Positions 45,920 to 55,988 of a stretch of DNA of 64,000 nt are shown here, piece after piece. Source of the DNA: Bisporella sp. PMI_857. Taxonomy: Eukaryota > Ascomycota > Leotiomycetes > Helotiales > Helotiaceae. Each line of letters starts with the position of its first letter. Positions within the stretch are counted from its first letter, which is position 1. The translations under genes and the position numbers were made by a program. Under the pieces are notes generated by a model. The model was given only the letters and a program-made list of their open reading frames with translations, had not been told where the DNA came from and searched no databases. The DNA lies in NCBI GenBank assembly GCA_021307315.1, contig JAJSPD010000038.1, positions 124,001-188,000 of the forward strand, given 5' to 3'.

Positions 45920-47085
45920 AAGCAGGTCTTTTCAGAAGCATCTCACTACCGTGGGCCTTGACGTCGATGCGTCTTCGAAGCTGGTTTTTCGATACACAGT
46001 ACTATTTTTGTTACATGCTAGAAAGGCTCAAAGATGAGTAGATTGCCTCTTTAGAGGTTGGCCTGGGTTGAAATCTTGATCGTCGATATATGCGGGATGG
46101 TCCTTGACCAGCATGTCCATCTGGCTAGTGCATGATGAATTTAGCAGTCGACCCGATCCTTCTTATCACCATGAATCTCATATTTTGTCAGAGCCACACC
46201 CATTCGTTCCTGGGGTAATTAAAGCAGAACTGCTCATGTTGAAAATTTCCATCATGCCCAACAGCGCTTCCAAATGCTACGACTTGATAATAGTTAAGAA
46301 TTAGATGTAGCTTAAATTTATCTTGGATTTATTAACAGTGCTGTTGAATAAACTAGGTTTAAAAGTTTAACTCAGTTTTATAGGCATGTTTTAAATAATG
46401 ATATTTTTTTTACCGATGAAAGGCTGGAGGTTTGTCATGTACTCTCACTTCTCCGATTCTCGTGGTTTACGAGTATCTAATCCTTCGATCCTTTCCTTGA
46501 CCTCAAACTTCTCTCTTTAGGTTAGTATCCTCGTAATAGAACCTTCCTATTAGTCGATACCTCGATGCCAGGAATTAGATTCGTGACACTTGTCGCCTTT
46601 TTATTTTTCTTTTAATATACATTAACAGGCTAAGGCTGTTTCTAAGCGCCATTTAGCGTCTCCATAGTTCCATTTTTGCTTTTGATGTGGTAAGTATTAC
46701 ATGTAATTTTGCCACCTTTTCTAAGTTTGCAGTTTAAAAAGAAGATAAGTACCTCAAATTCAAATGTCATGTTGTACAAAGAAATAAAGTTGCTAATAAA
46801 AGGTTGTATTTTAAACGGGTCTAAGTAAGGCGAAACCTGTGCACTAACACCTTATTTATTTAGAGAAAGAACCAAGGCGACAATGTTTTGTGTATTCTGA
46901 TTCATTATTCGTTTAAATTAGATGAAGAAGTTCAAGTGGCATAGGGCCTCTCTGGAGAATCACATGACGACATATACGACATATTCGTTAGACCCCTTGA
47001 TTTTCCAGCAAACAAGAGTTGGTCCATAATCAAAAGAGACGACGACCAAACAATAGAGTAAAAATAAATTAGGCGATAGAGGACT
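45920..47085. other. Intergenic with an LTR-like segment
   Basis: AT-rich convergent gap; a possible solo LTR is at 46433-46588. No gene recognised. Confidence 0.5.
46433..46588 (-). repeat. Possible solo LTR (gypsy-like ends)
   Basis: 156 bp bounded by TGTCA ... TGACA, an inverted 5-bp pair typical of gypsy-type LTR ends. On the minus strand it opens TGTCACGAATC. No target-site duplication was found, so the call is weak. Confidence 0.35.
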
Positions 47086-48879
47086 CTATGGCCCACGCAA
47101 CAAATGGTTTCCAACCGCATTCGCTACTTTCGTCCCAATACCAAGGCCGGTGTCTGTAAGCCTCCTTTTTCTCTGCTCCTCGCTCAAAGGACAATGCTCA
47201 TCCTCACATTTACAAGGATTATTGGGGTCACGACACTCATGGTCTGGGTCATTGAGCGGACATTTCTGGTCAGTACACGCACAAGGTGTTTTGATATCTG
47301 CACAATTATGGTTCGGCATCGGCAGATCAGGGTCTGCACAAAGGCACCGAGATTCAGTACAGATATGCTCAGGATTGATTAACTGACAGGTAGGAACGTG
47401 GCAAGGGTGGTATGGGTCAAGGTGGTGATGATGGTATTTTTCGCCGAGACCTTTCCTTCGTATCCTCATTCGATGTTTTTTGCTGTCTTGTGGTGGTTGG
47501 GCTGGTGGTACAGCTGGTGGTACAGCTGGTGGTATATCTGAGAGATCTGAGACGTCAGATATTGAGTGGACACTTTGATGAGGATCCAAGAGGTCGGGCT
47601 TCGGTGGAGGGACGGTTGGCGGAACCCCAGCGTACGGGCCTGGTTGTTGCATGGCCGGGCCTGGTGGATGGCTTGGCGGAGCGGCGTGACTGAATGGCGG
47701 AGATGCAGGGTGTAGGAATTTCCAGAGAAAGTACCCACCAAGTCCAAGAAGGCCGACAGCGATAGGCACACCAACTCCAATTCCAATCTTGGCCCCTTTA
47801 TTGAGACCACTATTGTTTGGCCCGACACCAACAGTGCAGTTTTGAGTTGGCATGTTTGATGTGGCACTGACGATAAAAAGAGAGACTTCAGGTGCATTCT
47901 TGGCTGTCACTTTGATCTCAATTTTGCCTGCGCTTGGCGCCGTGTAGGATAAGTACCCATAATCATAGACACTCGTAGAATTTGTGTTGTTCCTAACGCT
48001 TCCACCAAAGAGCAATTCTGCGGTGAGGGGTCCGGCATCGATGCTCTGGACCATGAAGTCGATGTGCTCGTGAGCACGAGCACTGTACGTTACGGATTGT
48101 GTCTGAGATCCAGCTGTGAAGTGTGCCGTGGCAAGGCCGGCAAGAAGAGTCGAGTTGTTTCCCTGGGGATTATCGTTCGTGGTGAGGCCATTGAGGATGG
48201 CATAATTTATGAAGCTGTTAGAGCTATCTTCGCTGGTGATAGTACTGTAGACACCGCCAGACTTCCCAATAGCGAAAACGATATCTTTGTCCTGGTAGCC
48301 TGCAGTCGCATCTAGGAAGCCGAAAGAAACACGAATGCCCAGGCCTGCAGCTTGATTGATCGCCTCAACGAGTTCCGTCGTGTAAGGATCCTCGCCATCA
48401 GTAAAGACGACGATACCACTTCGGCCAGCCGTTGTTCCAGATCCGCTCTTAGTAATTTCCTGAATCGCCAACCGCACACCTGAAGCGATGTATGTCCCAC
48501 CGCTAGCGTCTATAGTACCGAAAGAGCTGTTGGCGGCTGCTCCGGGATCACCAAGGCTATACTTCAATGTGGCAGTATCATCGAAATCAATCACAGCAAT
48601 TTGATCAGCTTTCTTGCCACCGGAAGCCTCTTTATTGTTGATCAGGAAATCATTAAGGGCTCTTCCGGCTTCAAGACGAAGGTCGAATGGATCAGACCCT
48701 GACATTGACCCGGAGCTATCAATGACAATGGCAATTTTTCGGTCACCATTGTTGGAATCAACCCGAAGATCAGAGCATGTCAAATCTATGGCGCGGCGAG
48801 CGATAGCAGTTGATGAAACATGTGCTACTAAGAGCAGTATGGGCAGCACAACGGCTTTTATTCCGTTCAGCAATTCCAT
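47086..48879 (-). CDS. von Willebrand A protein with transmembrane helix and Cys-rich tail
   Basis: Single exon, 597 residues. Signal peptide (residues ~1-27, Leu/Val-rich), then a vWA domain with a complete metal-ion site: DSSGSMSG starting at Asp54, the Thr in GGTYIASG, and Asp in VFTDGED. A beta-rich region with NNST, NNTNST and NCTV sequons follows, so this part faces outward. One helix (~365-390, IGIGVGVPIAVGLLGLGGYFLW) crosses the membrane. The cytosolic side is Pro-rich (PPAVPPAVPPAQPP, from near-exact repeats in the DNA), then a basic stretch (RMRIRRKG), a HHHH run and a ~75-residue Cys/His region: CHVPTC, HICTESRCLC, HNCADIKTPCACTDQKCPL, HECRDPNNPCKCEDEHCPL. The family architecture resembles a surface adhesin/receptor with a metal-binding tail. 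No function known. Confidence 0.85.
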   Translation of the reverse strand: MELLNGIKAVVLPILLLVAHVSSTAIARRAIDLTCSDLRVDSNNGDRKIAIVIDSSGSMSGSDPFDLRLEAGRALNDFLINNKEASGGKKADQIAVIDFDDTATLKYSLGDPGAAANSSFGTIDASGGTYIASGVRLAIQEITKSGSGTTAGRSGIVVFTDGEDPYTTELVEAINQAAGLGIRVSFGFLDATAGYQDKDIVFAIGKSGGVYSTITSEDSSNSFINYAILNGLTTNDNPQGNNSTLLAGLATAHFTAGSQTQSVTYSARAHEHIDFMVQSIDAGPLTAELLFGGSVRNNTNSTSVYDYGYLSYTAPSAGKIEIKVTAKNAPEVSLFIVSATSNMPTQNCTVGVGPNNSGLNKGAKIGIGVGVPIAVGLLGLGGYFLWKFLHPASPPFSHAAPPSHPPGPAMQQPGPYAGVPPTVPPPKPDLLDPHQSVHSISDVSDLSDIPPAVPPAVPPAQPPQDSKKHRMRIRRKGLGEKYHHHHLDPYHPCHVPTCQLINPEHICTESRCLCADPDLPMPNHNCADIKTPCACTDQKCPLNDPDHECRDPNNPCKCEDEHCPLSEEQRKRRLTDTGLGIGTKVANAVGNHLLRGP

Positions 48880-50130
48880 TTTGAAGTTTCAACTTGAATA
48901 TCCAGTCTACTGGAATGGTGCGGGGAGTCTTCCAGCATCTTAAAGTCCTTTGAGTTGTGAGGCTGAGCGGTCCACAAAGTCCGCACACTTACATGCGGTG
49001 AACTACGGCTGGATTCAAGCCGCACTCCAGGTAGGCATTAACCTATGATATCTCATATTTCAGGTTGTTTTAGGTAGGTCACCACTCTAGGCTCAAGATT
49101 TAATTCTCATTCTTGGCAAGGCTTGAGTCCTGAAATGCATGTGGTTCATATCACAACCTTGTTCCAGGTGTCTTGTACCAAGAACGCCAACGACGCCCAG
49201 CTGAGTGACATGGAAAGCAGATACTCGCTGCTGCTGCTAAAGTGGCTGTCAGTCTGCCGACAAGGCTCTCGAGATTGTAAGGAATATACCGGTCAATTCT
49301 GGTGCAGAAGGTCTGGATGCCCGAGTTTTATTTTTATTTATTTTTAGAGTTTTCCCCGTTTTGATAAAGGCGACAAAGAGATGTTGAAAAAAAAATCGCT
49401 TATCATTACATCCACGTTCTCTGTCGCTTCAAGAAATTTAATCGACCTGTCACAAATCCAATTTTGGCACTTGTTGTAGCTAATGGAACGGCCCTATTAC
49501 AAGGATTCTAAACTAAGGAAAGAAAGCTGAGCTTGAGAGACCGTCGACTAAGAAAAAGAAAGGCGCAAGTCATGTGTCTACTAATCCGAATAGGAATGGT
49601 GACATAAATTGTCACGTGTTAGTGTGATTAGAGCAGCGTCGCCAAGCATTTAAGTGGCAATTGACCCACTTGCTAATAATATGGCCTTGTGTGAATGTAG
49701 CATTTAGGGCTGAAGTGTGTGGATCTGCTTCGATAAGACGGTCCCTGGCCCTCTGAGATATTTGCAGTCAACCGGGCTCGAAGCGCTCAAATTCGCTATT
49801 GCTGCTTCAAATGTCTGTGCTTGCGGCGTTTACGGCACCAAGGTATCTCCCTCTGATTTGTTCAAGTTGTTCAGGATAAGGCCCGCTTGTCATGTATCAC
49901 AAAGCTGGCTGAAAATAATTGTCTAGACTGCGGACACTCACTTGTACTCGCCTGTTTTGGCCAAATAAATCACACTTGATCAACAAGTCCGTATTTCACA
50001 AATCTAATATATTAATTCTCTACTATTGAAGGTTAAACAGAAATTAGGTAAGTCTTGTGTGCAGAATCGCAACTATTTGATTGGCGCAGTCTTGAACTGT
50101 TTTTTTAATTTGTTTATGCTGATAATATTA
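48880..50130. other. Intergenic
   Basis: Promoter region of the vWA gene and spacer to the decayed gene. One CACGTG near 49614; short repeat similarity near 49497. No gene seen. Confidence 0.5.
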
Positions 50131-52411
50131 TCACACACTCAAATCCCCTAAAAGAGCACTGCCAAGCAACTCACAGAACTCTTTCTCCTGATCAGTCGCT
50201 GGCTGAGCTCTCGGGCTGATTTGCATCTCGTTGGAGCTTTCACCAGGTTCTAGATGCTCGACAGATGAAACCCCAGAATATGCATCCTCCACACCTGACC
50301 TTTCTGGAGGAGTGTTGCGTGATTGGCAAGAACGGCCTTCCTGGCAAATAAGATGATACATTTTCATGAGTACAGAAAGAGGAATATCCGGTCGTCGATG
50401 CTCGGTAAGACCAGTCGTTATTGTCGGCAGCTTTTCCATATCTTCAGAAAGAAGAGCTTCGCTGAACAGTTCAGCGAAGGCCATGTCATTCCCTGGTATT
50501 TCTCCACTGGTTCCTTCTTTTTTTGAGCCTATGACGTTTCGCATTTAACATTACTGAGTTGTCTAACTCTGTACATTGTGCCACGCTCTCGGACGTCTTC
50601 AAGAGCGAAAGACCGTGGAATCGGACAGATGATCGGGGAAGATGAAGGCAAACGGCTTGCTATTTGGGAGGAACTTGGGTTGAACCCACAAATACGGCGA
50701 CAATATATCATTCATGATTCTCTCAAGCTAGATCAAAGTGTGCCGTATCTGTGGGAGCATTGCAGGCTGAACATCCATCCTACTGAAGCAACTGTTCCCA
50801 GCTAGTTGACAGATAAACCCACTAATAATTTCGCCTACAGAAATTGCAAAGCCGTGTTGCTTTGCTGCTACAAGTATCATGACTCTCTGATGGCGAGCCA
50901 TCGTCCTCAAGCTCTGTGTCAACTTAACGAATTCGCTCAGAGCCATTTTAGCCTTTTCGCAGGCTTTTGGAATTCGACTGGCAAAAACAAGTCCTGACTA
51001 AGATTTACTACTAGGTCCTCTGCACAAACAGAAAGTGGCTTATCGTATTCAGATGACCTTGGAATCCAGTCCAGGAGCCCCTTAAGTTGGTATCTTTCGT
51101 ACAATGACGCTGTTTGTCTGATGCACCGGCTGAGCAGACTGGAGGTATTTTGCGGCCCAACCAAACTTACCATGACTGGCGAAGATGGCATCCTGCCATC
51201 AGTAAGAATACGTAAGTATTTAAAATGAACAATGGGAGGGGAAAGAGTGGTACTGCTTGCCCGGCACCCATATACAAAAGTCGAGGTTTCCCACCTTGTT
51301 TCCTGCGACAACCTTCACTCTGATATAGATGTAGTGAGTTGTGCAATGTCATTTATGGATCGTCTCCATTGTCACTGTATACAGTCTTCCACATCTCTTT
51401 CGTCTCCCGGATGTCTGCGTCATTCTCATAATCATATACCGTCGGGGGCAGTTGCATGCGCTAGTCATTGCTACGGGTCGATTATGCCGAATCAGATCCT
51501 GGCCATCTAGAATATCTTCCAAATATTCACCCCCCAAGTATAAGATAAGGTTGAGCTTTTATTTTGTCTCCTGATGAAGAAGAATATCATTCAACTCTTC
51601 AGCCAACCAAGCGGAATGGCTCATTGCAAGGATGCGCGCTGCCCCATTCACGGAAATCTTCTCTTTGATTTCTTGGCCTCTCCATTTTACCGCCACGTTC
51701 TGTTGCTAGTTCCACATCTAGGCTAGGTTTCAGCGCCTGTGCGAACTCCCCAGCTTCCTCGCCAAGGTCCGAAGGCTTTCGGCAATGACTTCTTTCTTCT
51801 GTTCGGGATTCTCAGATAGCTCCACTCCGATCTTTCTACCTAGAACAGCATCCGTCCGCCTCTCACAGAGTACCGCCGTTCTCTGCTATGCCTATGCTGC
51901 ACGCTTTCCGACCTCTTGAGCGGGGAGCTTGAAATCGAGGCTTGTCGACTCAAACGGCCAAATATCTTTGTCCAAGTCGGTTTGCTCTTGTAAGGGGGTT
52001 GAAACCCCCTCACAATCAACTTCTTCAGAGAGATTATCATCGCCATCGCAATGTTTGCGATTTTGACGGACTCGAGATAACGCCGTGCTGGTTTGCAGTT
52101 TACCTCTGAAGCCTCATCGAGACCAAGAATTTCTTGAATCTTTTGAATAGTGTCAAGATTTTGTACAGAAGATCGAAGGTCGAAAATAGGGTGTATGCCC
52201 CTTTCTCTGCTGTAGGTTGGGAAGCAATGCTTTGCAATATATGTCGAGATCTTCTTCTATTTACGGAGTAAATATAATTACGGAGAGAACTATAGCCTCG
52301 AGCAGCTGCAGCCCTCAGCGAAATCATGCGAGATATGTTTAATATTGCTCTCGGCTTTACCTGTTCAAAGCTAGAAGGATAGAGCGAAATTTCCCTCCAA
52401 GACCTCCACAC
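50131..52411 (-). pseudogene. Decayed unrecognised protein-coding gene
   Basis: Coding-looking pieces continue on the minus strand but fall in different frames with stops between them. From the 5' side: ...SSVQNLDTIQKIQEILGLDEA (52.2-52.1 kb), DNLSEEVDCEGV / DKDIWPFEST (~52.0-51.9 kb), GVELSENPEQKKEVI (~51.8 kb), GGEYLEDILDGQD (~51.5 kb), LLDWIPRSSEYDKPLSVCAE (51.1-51.0 kb), then ALSEFVKLTQSL and ISGFICQLAGNSC (50.9-50.8 kb), ICGFNPSSSQIASRLPSSS and RERGTMYRVRQLS (50.7-50.6 kb) and an acidic last piece to 50131. The frames 51311-50937 and 50946-50728 overlap by 10 nt at a visible frameshift. I do not recognise the family. Introns may explain some breaks but not all. Confidence 0.55.
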
Positions 52412-52780
52412 TGGTGGTTATGAGCTGCGCTTCAGTTGGACTGGTGCACGTGGTATTTCCACAAGACTCATCAAGTTTTACAACTTGGGTAGTATGTATG
52501 GCCGTTGGGAAGCAAATGAGCCGCGCTAATTACGCCATATATTCCAGAGCTGAGCCCTCGCAATTTTTCCAGGTTGCGGTTCACACCAGAAAGATTTTCT
52601 GAATATACCAGATCGGATATGGCGTTTGAATGGGCTTTGACTCAATATGAAGATTGCATTACAAGGCATGAGACATGTGCCCAGCCAACAATCACCGACT
52701 TACCTACCTGTGTTCTGGCCCTCGGAACACTTGACACGGAAACACTGGGTTTGAGAGCGGATGGATGTCTTCATGATTAA
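52412..52780 (+). pseudogene. HET-family N-terminal fragment, broken
   Basis: Three frames carry consecutive pieces of the N-terminal part of a HET-type protein: FSWTGARGISTRLIKFYNLG..MYGRWEANEP (frame 1, ends at a stop), then YAIYSRAEPSQFFQVAVHTRK, then SEYTRSDMAFEWALTQYEDC and HETCAQPTITDLPTCVLALG, the last being the conserved stretch just before the HET domain (x-LPTRVLxVG). It stops at 52780 before any HET core motif. So it is a frameshifted, truncated remnant. Confidence 0.65.
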
Positions 52781-52902
52781 AGCGCCCAACATTGGCTGTA
52801 ACATAAATACATATTTGTTGATGTTCTGGTCCATGGCTCAAATCCGCACTTGGATTTGATAGTGAACAGCGAAGCTAGTGCTAATATTATCATGAAACTC
52901 CT

Positions 52903-53871
52903 CTAATGCGAATTCCACACTCCGACGTAGTCAACTTCCATCCCGACCTTAGGGCCATCGGTGGTTATATTGTTAGGTGGTCCAGGCCAGTTTCCACCTA
53001 CAGCTACATTCAGAAGTAGGAAATGGGCCTCATGAGCAAGTTTTGACCATGCTTCTTCGTCGTCCACCGTTGCACCTGTGACATTGTGTACCTTCTTGCC
53101 ATCCATATACCAACTCAGCGATTCTTCTCTCCACGTACCATAGCTCGTCAAAGTGCTAACACTCCTGTTGACTTCAAAGCCAATTGTATGGTATTCACCA
53201 AAGGTAAAGTCAACACCACCGTTTCCAATACCATTGTACTCATTGCAAGGTCCACCTGGCGCGACTCCACAGTGAATCGTGGAATATATTTTAGGATCAC
53301 CACTAACTACCTCCAAGAAATCCCACTCACTCGCCCCCGGCCAGTTTGTATAGTTGCCTCTGAATTCTGATCCAAGAGCCCAGAAAGCTGGCCAGATTCC
53401 TTGCTGCTGGGACTTCGGTGCATTTCCAAGTTTGATACGGCTTTCAATGTAGAGCTTTCCGCCTTTAGCTGCCACAAAATCGGAGCGTTGGGTCTCCAGG
53501 CGCGCTGATGTCCAGGCCCCTTTGCTGTCTTTACGGGGAGTGATGGCTAACGTATTGGCTTTAGTTATGTGAACATTAGAGGTCGAATCCGTATATGTCT
53601 CGAACTCATTATTGCCCCATCGTTCAGCGCCGCCAGGATACTGTGTTCCGAGATCAAAAATCCAGTTGGAGCTTGATGGGAGCGACCCAGGTTCGCCGCG
53701 GAAGGAATCAAAAAAAGTCGGCTTGTAGCCTACTTTGACTTTGATGCTTTCCAAGATATCCAAAGAAAGTGCCCTTCGATGGTGGGATTGCTGGTGGGGG
53801 TGCCGATACTGCAAATGGCTCTCAGCCAGCGTTGGCGTCGCTAATATGAGGGATAAAAAGAGTGACTTCAT
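52903..53871 (-). CDS. GH16 family beta-glucanase, secreted
   Basis: Single exon, 322 residues, true ATG. Signal peptide residues 1-16 (LFLSLILATPTLA), then a His-rich linker. The GH16 fold follows: GNNEFETYTDS (~86-96), IESRIKLG, GIWPAFWALGSEF and the catalytic ExDxxE motif E182-W-D184-F-L-E187, with both catalytic Glu residues present. Later motifs YHTIGFEV, LSWYMDGKKV and HFLLLNVAVGGNWPG are typical. It lacks any GPI-anchor tail, so it is a free secreted enzyme cutting beta-1,3 or mixed-link glucans in cell walls (own or another organism's). It lies directly downstream of the HET remnant and upstream of a 2-kb gap. Confidence 0.92.
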   Translation of the reverse strand: MKSLFLSLILATPTLAESHLQYRHPHQQSHHRRALSLDILESIKVKVGYKPTFFDSFRGEPGSLPSSSNWIFDLGTQYPGGAERWGNNEFETYTDSTSNVHITKANTLAITPRKDSKGAWTSARLETQRSDFVAAKGGKLYIESRIKLGNAPKSQQQGIWPAFWALGSEFRGNYTNWPGASEWDFLEVVSGDPKIYSTIHCGVAPGGPCNEYNGIGNGGVDFTFGEYHTIGFEVNRSVSTLTSYGTWREESLSWYMDGKKVHNVTGATVDDEEAWSKLAHEAHFLLLNVAVGGNWPGPPNNITTDGPKVGMEVDYVGVWNSH

Positions 53872-55988
53872 ACTTGCTCCAGCCTAACGAACCGAAAAGT
53901 GTAGCAAAAGAGTGACAAGAATAACAATTAATTAAATAATAGCGAATGACACCAAAGTACAGTAGTAGCTTACAGACAATACAGGAATAATCGAATTCTT
54001 TAAGTGGCGACGAATGTGTGTAATTACCTTAACCTTTTGAGTGTCGGAAATTTCCGTACAACGTGCATGAGGTGTTCATTTTCATAAGGCATGATCATCG
54101 CAGCCAATCTCCACCGATGCTGTAAGGTTCTATAGCAAGATGAATAGTTGGAGTCGATTGGTGACTACAGACGTTGAAAAGTTACCGGACTGTATAATCC
54201 TGGAATGAAGCCCCTATTCTGTGATGATGTCGGCATTTACGGATGAGAATCCTAAATTTAGCTAAATCTCGAGAGCCTAAATTATGGGTAATTTATAACC
54301 TTTTTTCTTAAATTTAAATATAACATGACTGACTCGTGCTATAAAAAAGGAATTATTCCTTGCATCAGCCCTTACATCCTCCTGTTGAGTACTATTCACG
54401 TGACTTGAAATAAGACTAACATGCTAAAGATAAGTAAAGCTTGGAATTTTGCTTAGTTATTTAAGCAAAAACAAAAGGCCTCGACAAGTAATATCCATGT
54501 GTGAAAACTTGCTTTAGAGTTTCTATAGCAGCCTGTCTCCATAAATATCTACGCTCAAGGTAGTTGGTTGATTAATAATCTATCACTTGGACAATTTCCG
54601 GTGAGTTTTGAATTGTACAGCGATCTAATTACGAGGTTCTGCCTTCCCGTTAAGGATGGAAGGTCGGTGTTAGCCTCGTATGTTCCGCCGAACGCTCAAA
54701 CAGCCTATGTCACATAACCCGGAAGTCTTGGAAAGGTCTTAGGAGATATTGTAATATTATACAAATTAGGTTTTGGCTTTTCGGAGGCTCAGAGCTTGTA
54801 GCTCTGGTTGCCCAATCACGTGACAAATTGGCACTTAAATATCTACTTTCGTGTGTGTAAATAGGTTATTTTTTTTGGGTTTAATTTCCTAGTTAATAAA
54901 TTTTTGTATTGTACAGAGTTTACAAAGTGCTTGAATAACAGTTTATATTTTTTCCACTTAATGTGCCGCCGAGTGTTCGGACAGTCTTGTACAGGTTTGC
55001 ATGACTCGGAAAACTTGAGAAAATCTTAAAAGATATTGTAATATATAATAGAAATTGATTACAAACAGTAAATTACACGTAACTCCCCAAGCCTGATGCT
55101 CAGAAATCTTATCTCAGAGGGCTCTCCATGGATAGCATCCGCAGCAAGGCATCTCGCGTATTCCCGCCGCTACCGAGATCCGTGATCCTCGAACATGGCG
55201 GCCTTCAAAGCTTCGAAAGATCGCTATCGTGCTGATCCAGCCTTGGGACGATGCTATCATAATCCTCTGCACGCACTAAGTGATGATAGCAACAAATAGT
55301 TCCTGCAGCGGATGGAAAGAGATGCAGAGATCGATTGCTTCTTTGACCAGATATTCAATCGTGGCGGGCTCTCGACGATCAGGCTTTATTTGATTTTGGC
55401 GATGAGGGAGAGAGAATGTTCGACATTCTGCCTGATTGGTGGGCCGGACGGGTAAAGGTCTTACACAAAGGGTTCCGGACCTAACCTGGCTTACTAACCT
55501 ACCAAATAGACTTTGGGATCAGGGTACGTACAAGTCTGGACCAAACCCTCTGCTCGTTGTGGGCAAAGAGGTATTTAGGTCTGATTCATAGGACATCTTC
55601 TTTCTGGATGGAAAGGGTAATATCATAAGGTTCTCCTTCGTTGCGCTGGATAACATAGACGGCATACGGGGTCAATTTTGAGGGGGAGTATAATAACATC
55701 TCGATGGTTCGCAGATGGAGAATTGGGGGAGAAGTACAGCCCTGATGGAGGGATTCGGCGCGTGCTCTATCTTTTATGCCGAGAAGAGTAATTGCTATGG
55801 GTAAGTCCTGGCATACCCTCCCGTATCTGTTACTATAAGATCCCTCAGCTGTCACGTCCTATGTTCGACCAAAAAGAGACATGTCACAACTCCAACTTGT
55901 GTTTTTATTTTAGTTTTTGATTTATATTATCATACCACTCGGATTGTACCGGAATAATGGCTCTCAGCAAGCTTTTGGGGCACGCTGG
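53872..55988. other. Gene-free AT-rich spacer with a diverged direct repeat
   Basis: Contains two diverged copies of a ~90-bp unit (54681-54768 and 54962-55058), listed separately. A 90-codon minus frame at 55586-55855 has weak protein character but no family signal. CACGTG sites near 54399 and 54828. Confidence 0.5.
54681..55058 (+). repeat. Two diverged direct copies of a ~90-bp unit
   Basis: Copy 1 at 54681-54768 and copy 2 at 54962-55058, 281 bp apart, same orientation. Shared cores are TG[TG]CCGCCGA, GGAAA..TT and AGATATTGTAATAT. Most differences are C/T and A/G. Confidence 0.55.

Noticed and set aside
55586..55855. 90-codon minus-strand frame 3' of the dead HET gene
   Set aside because: No HET C-terminal motif and no other family; too weak to call.
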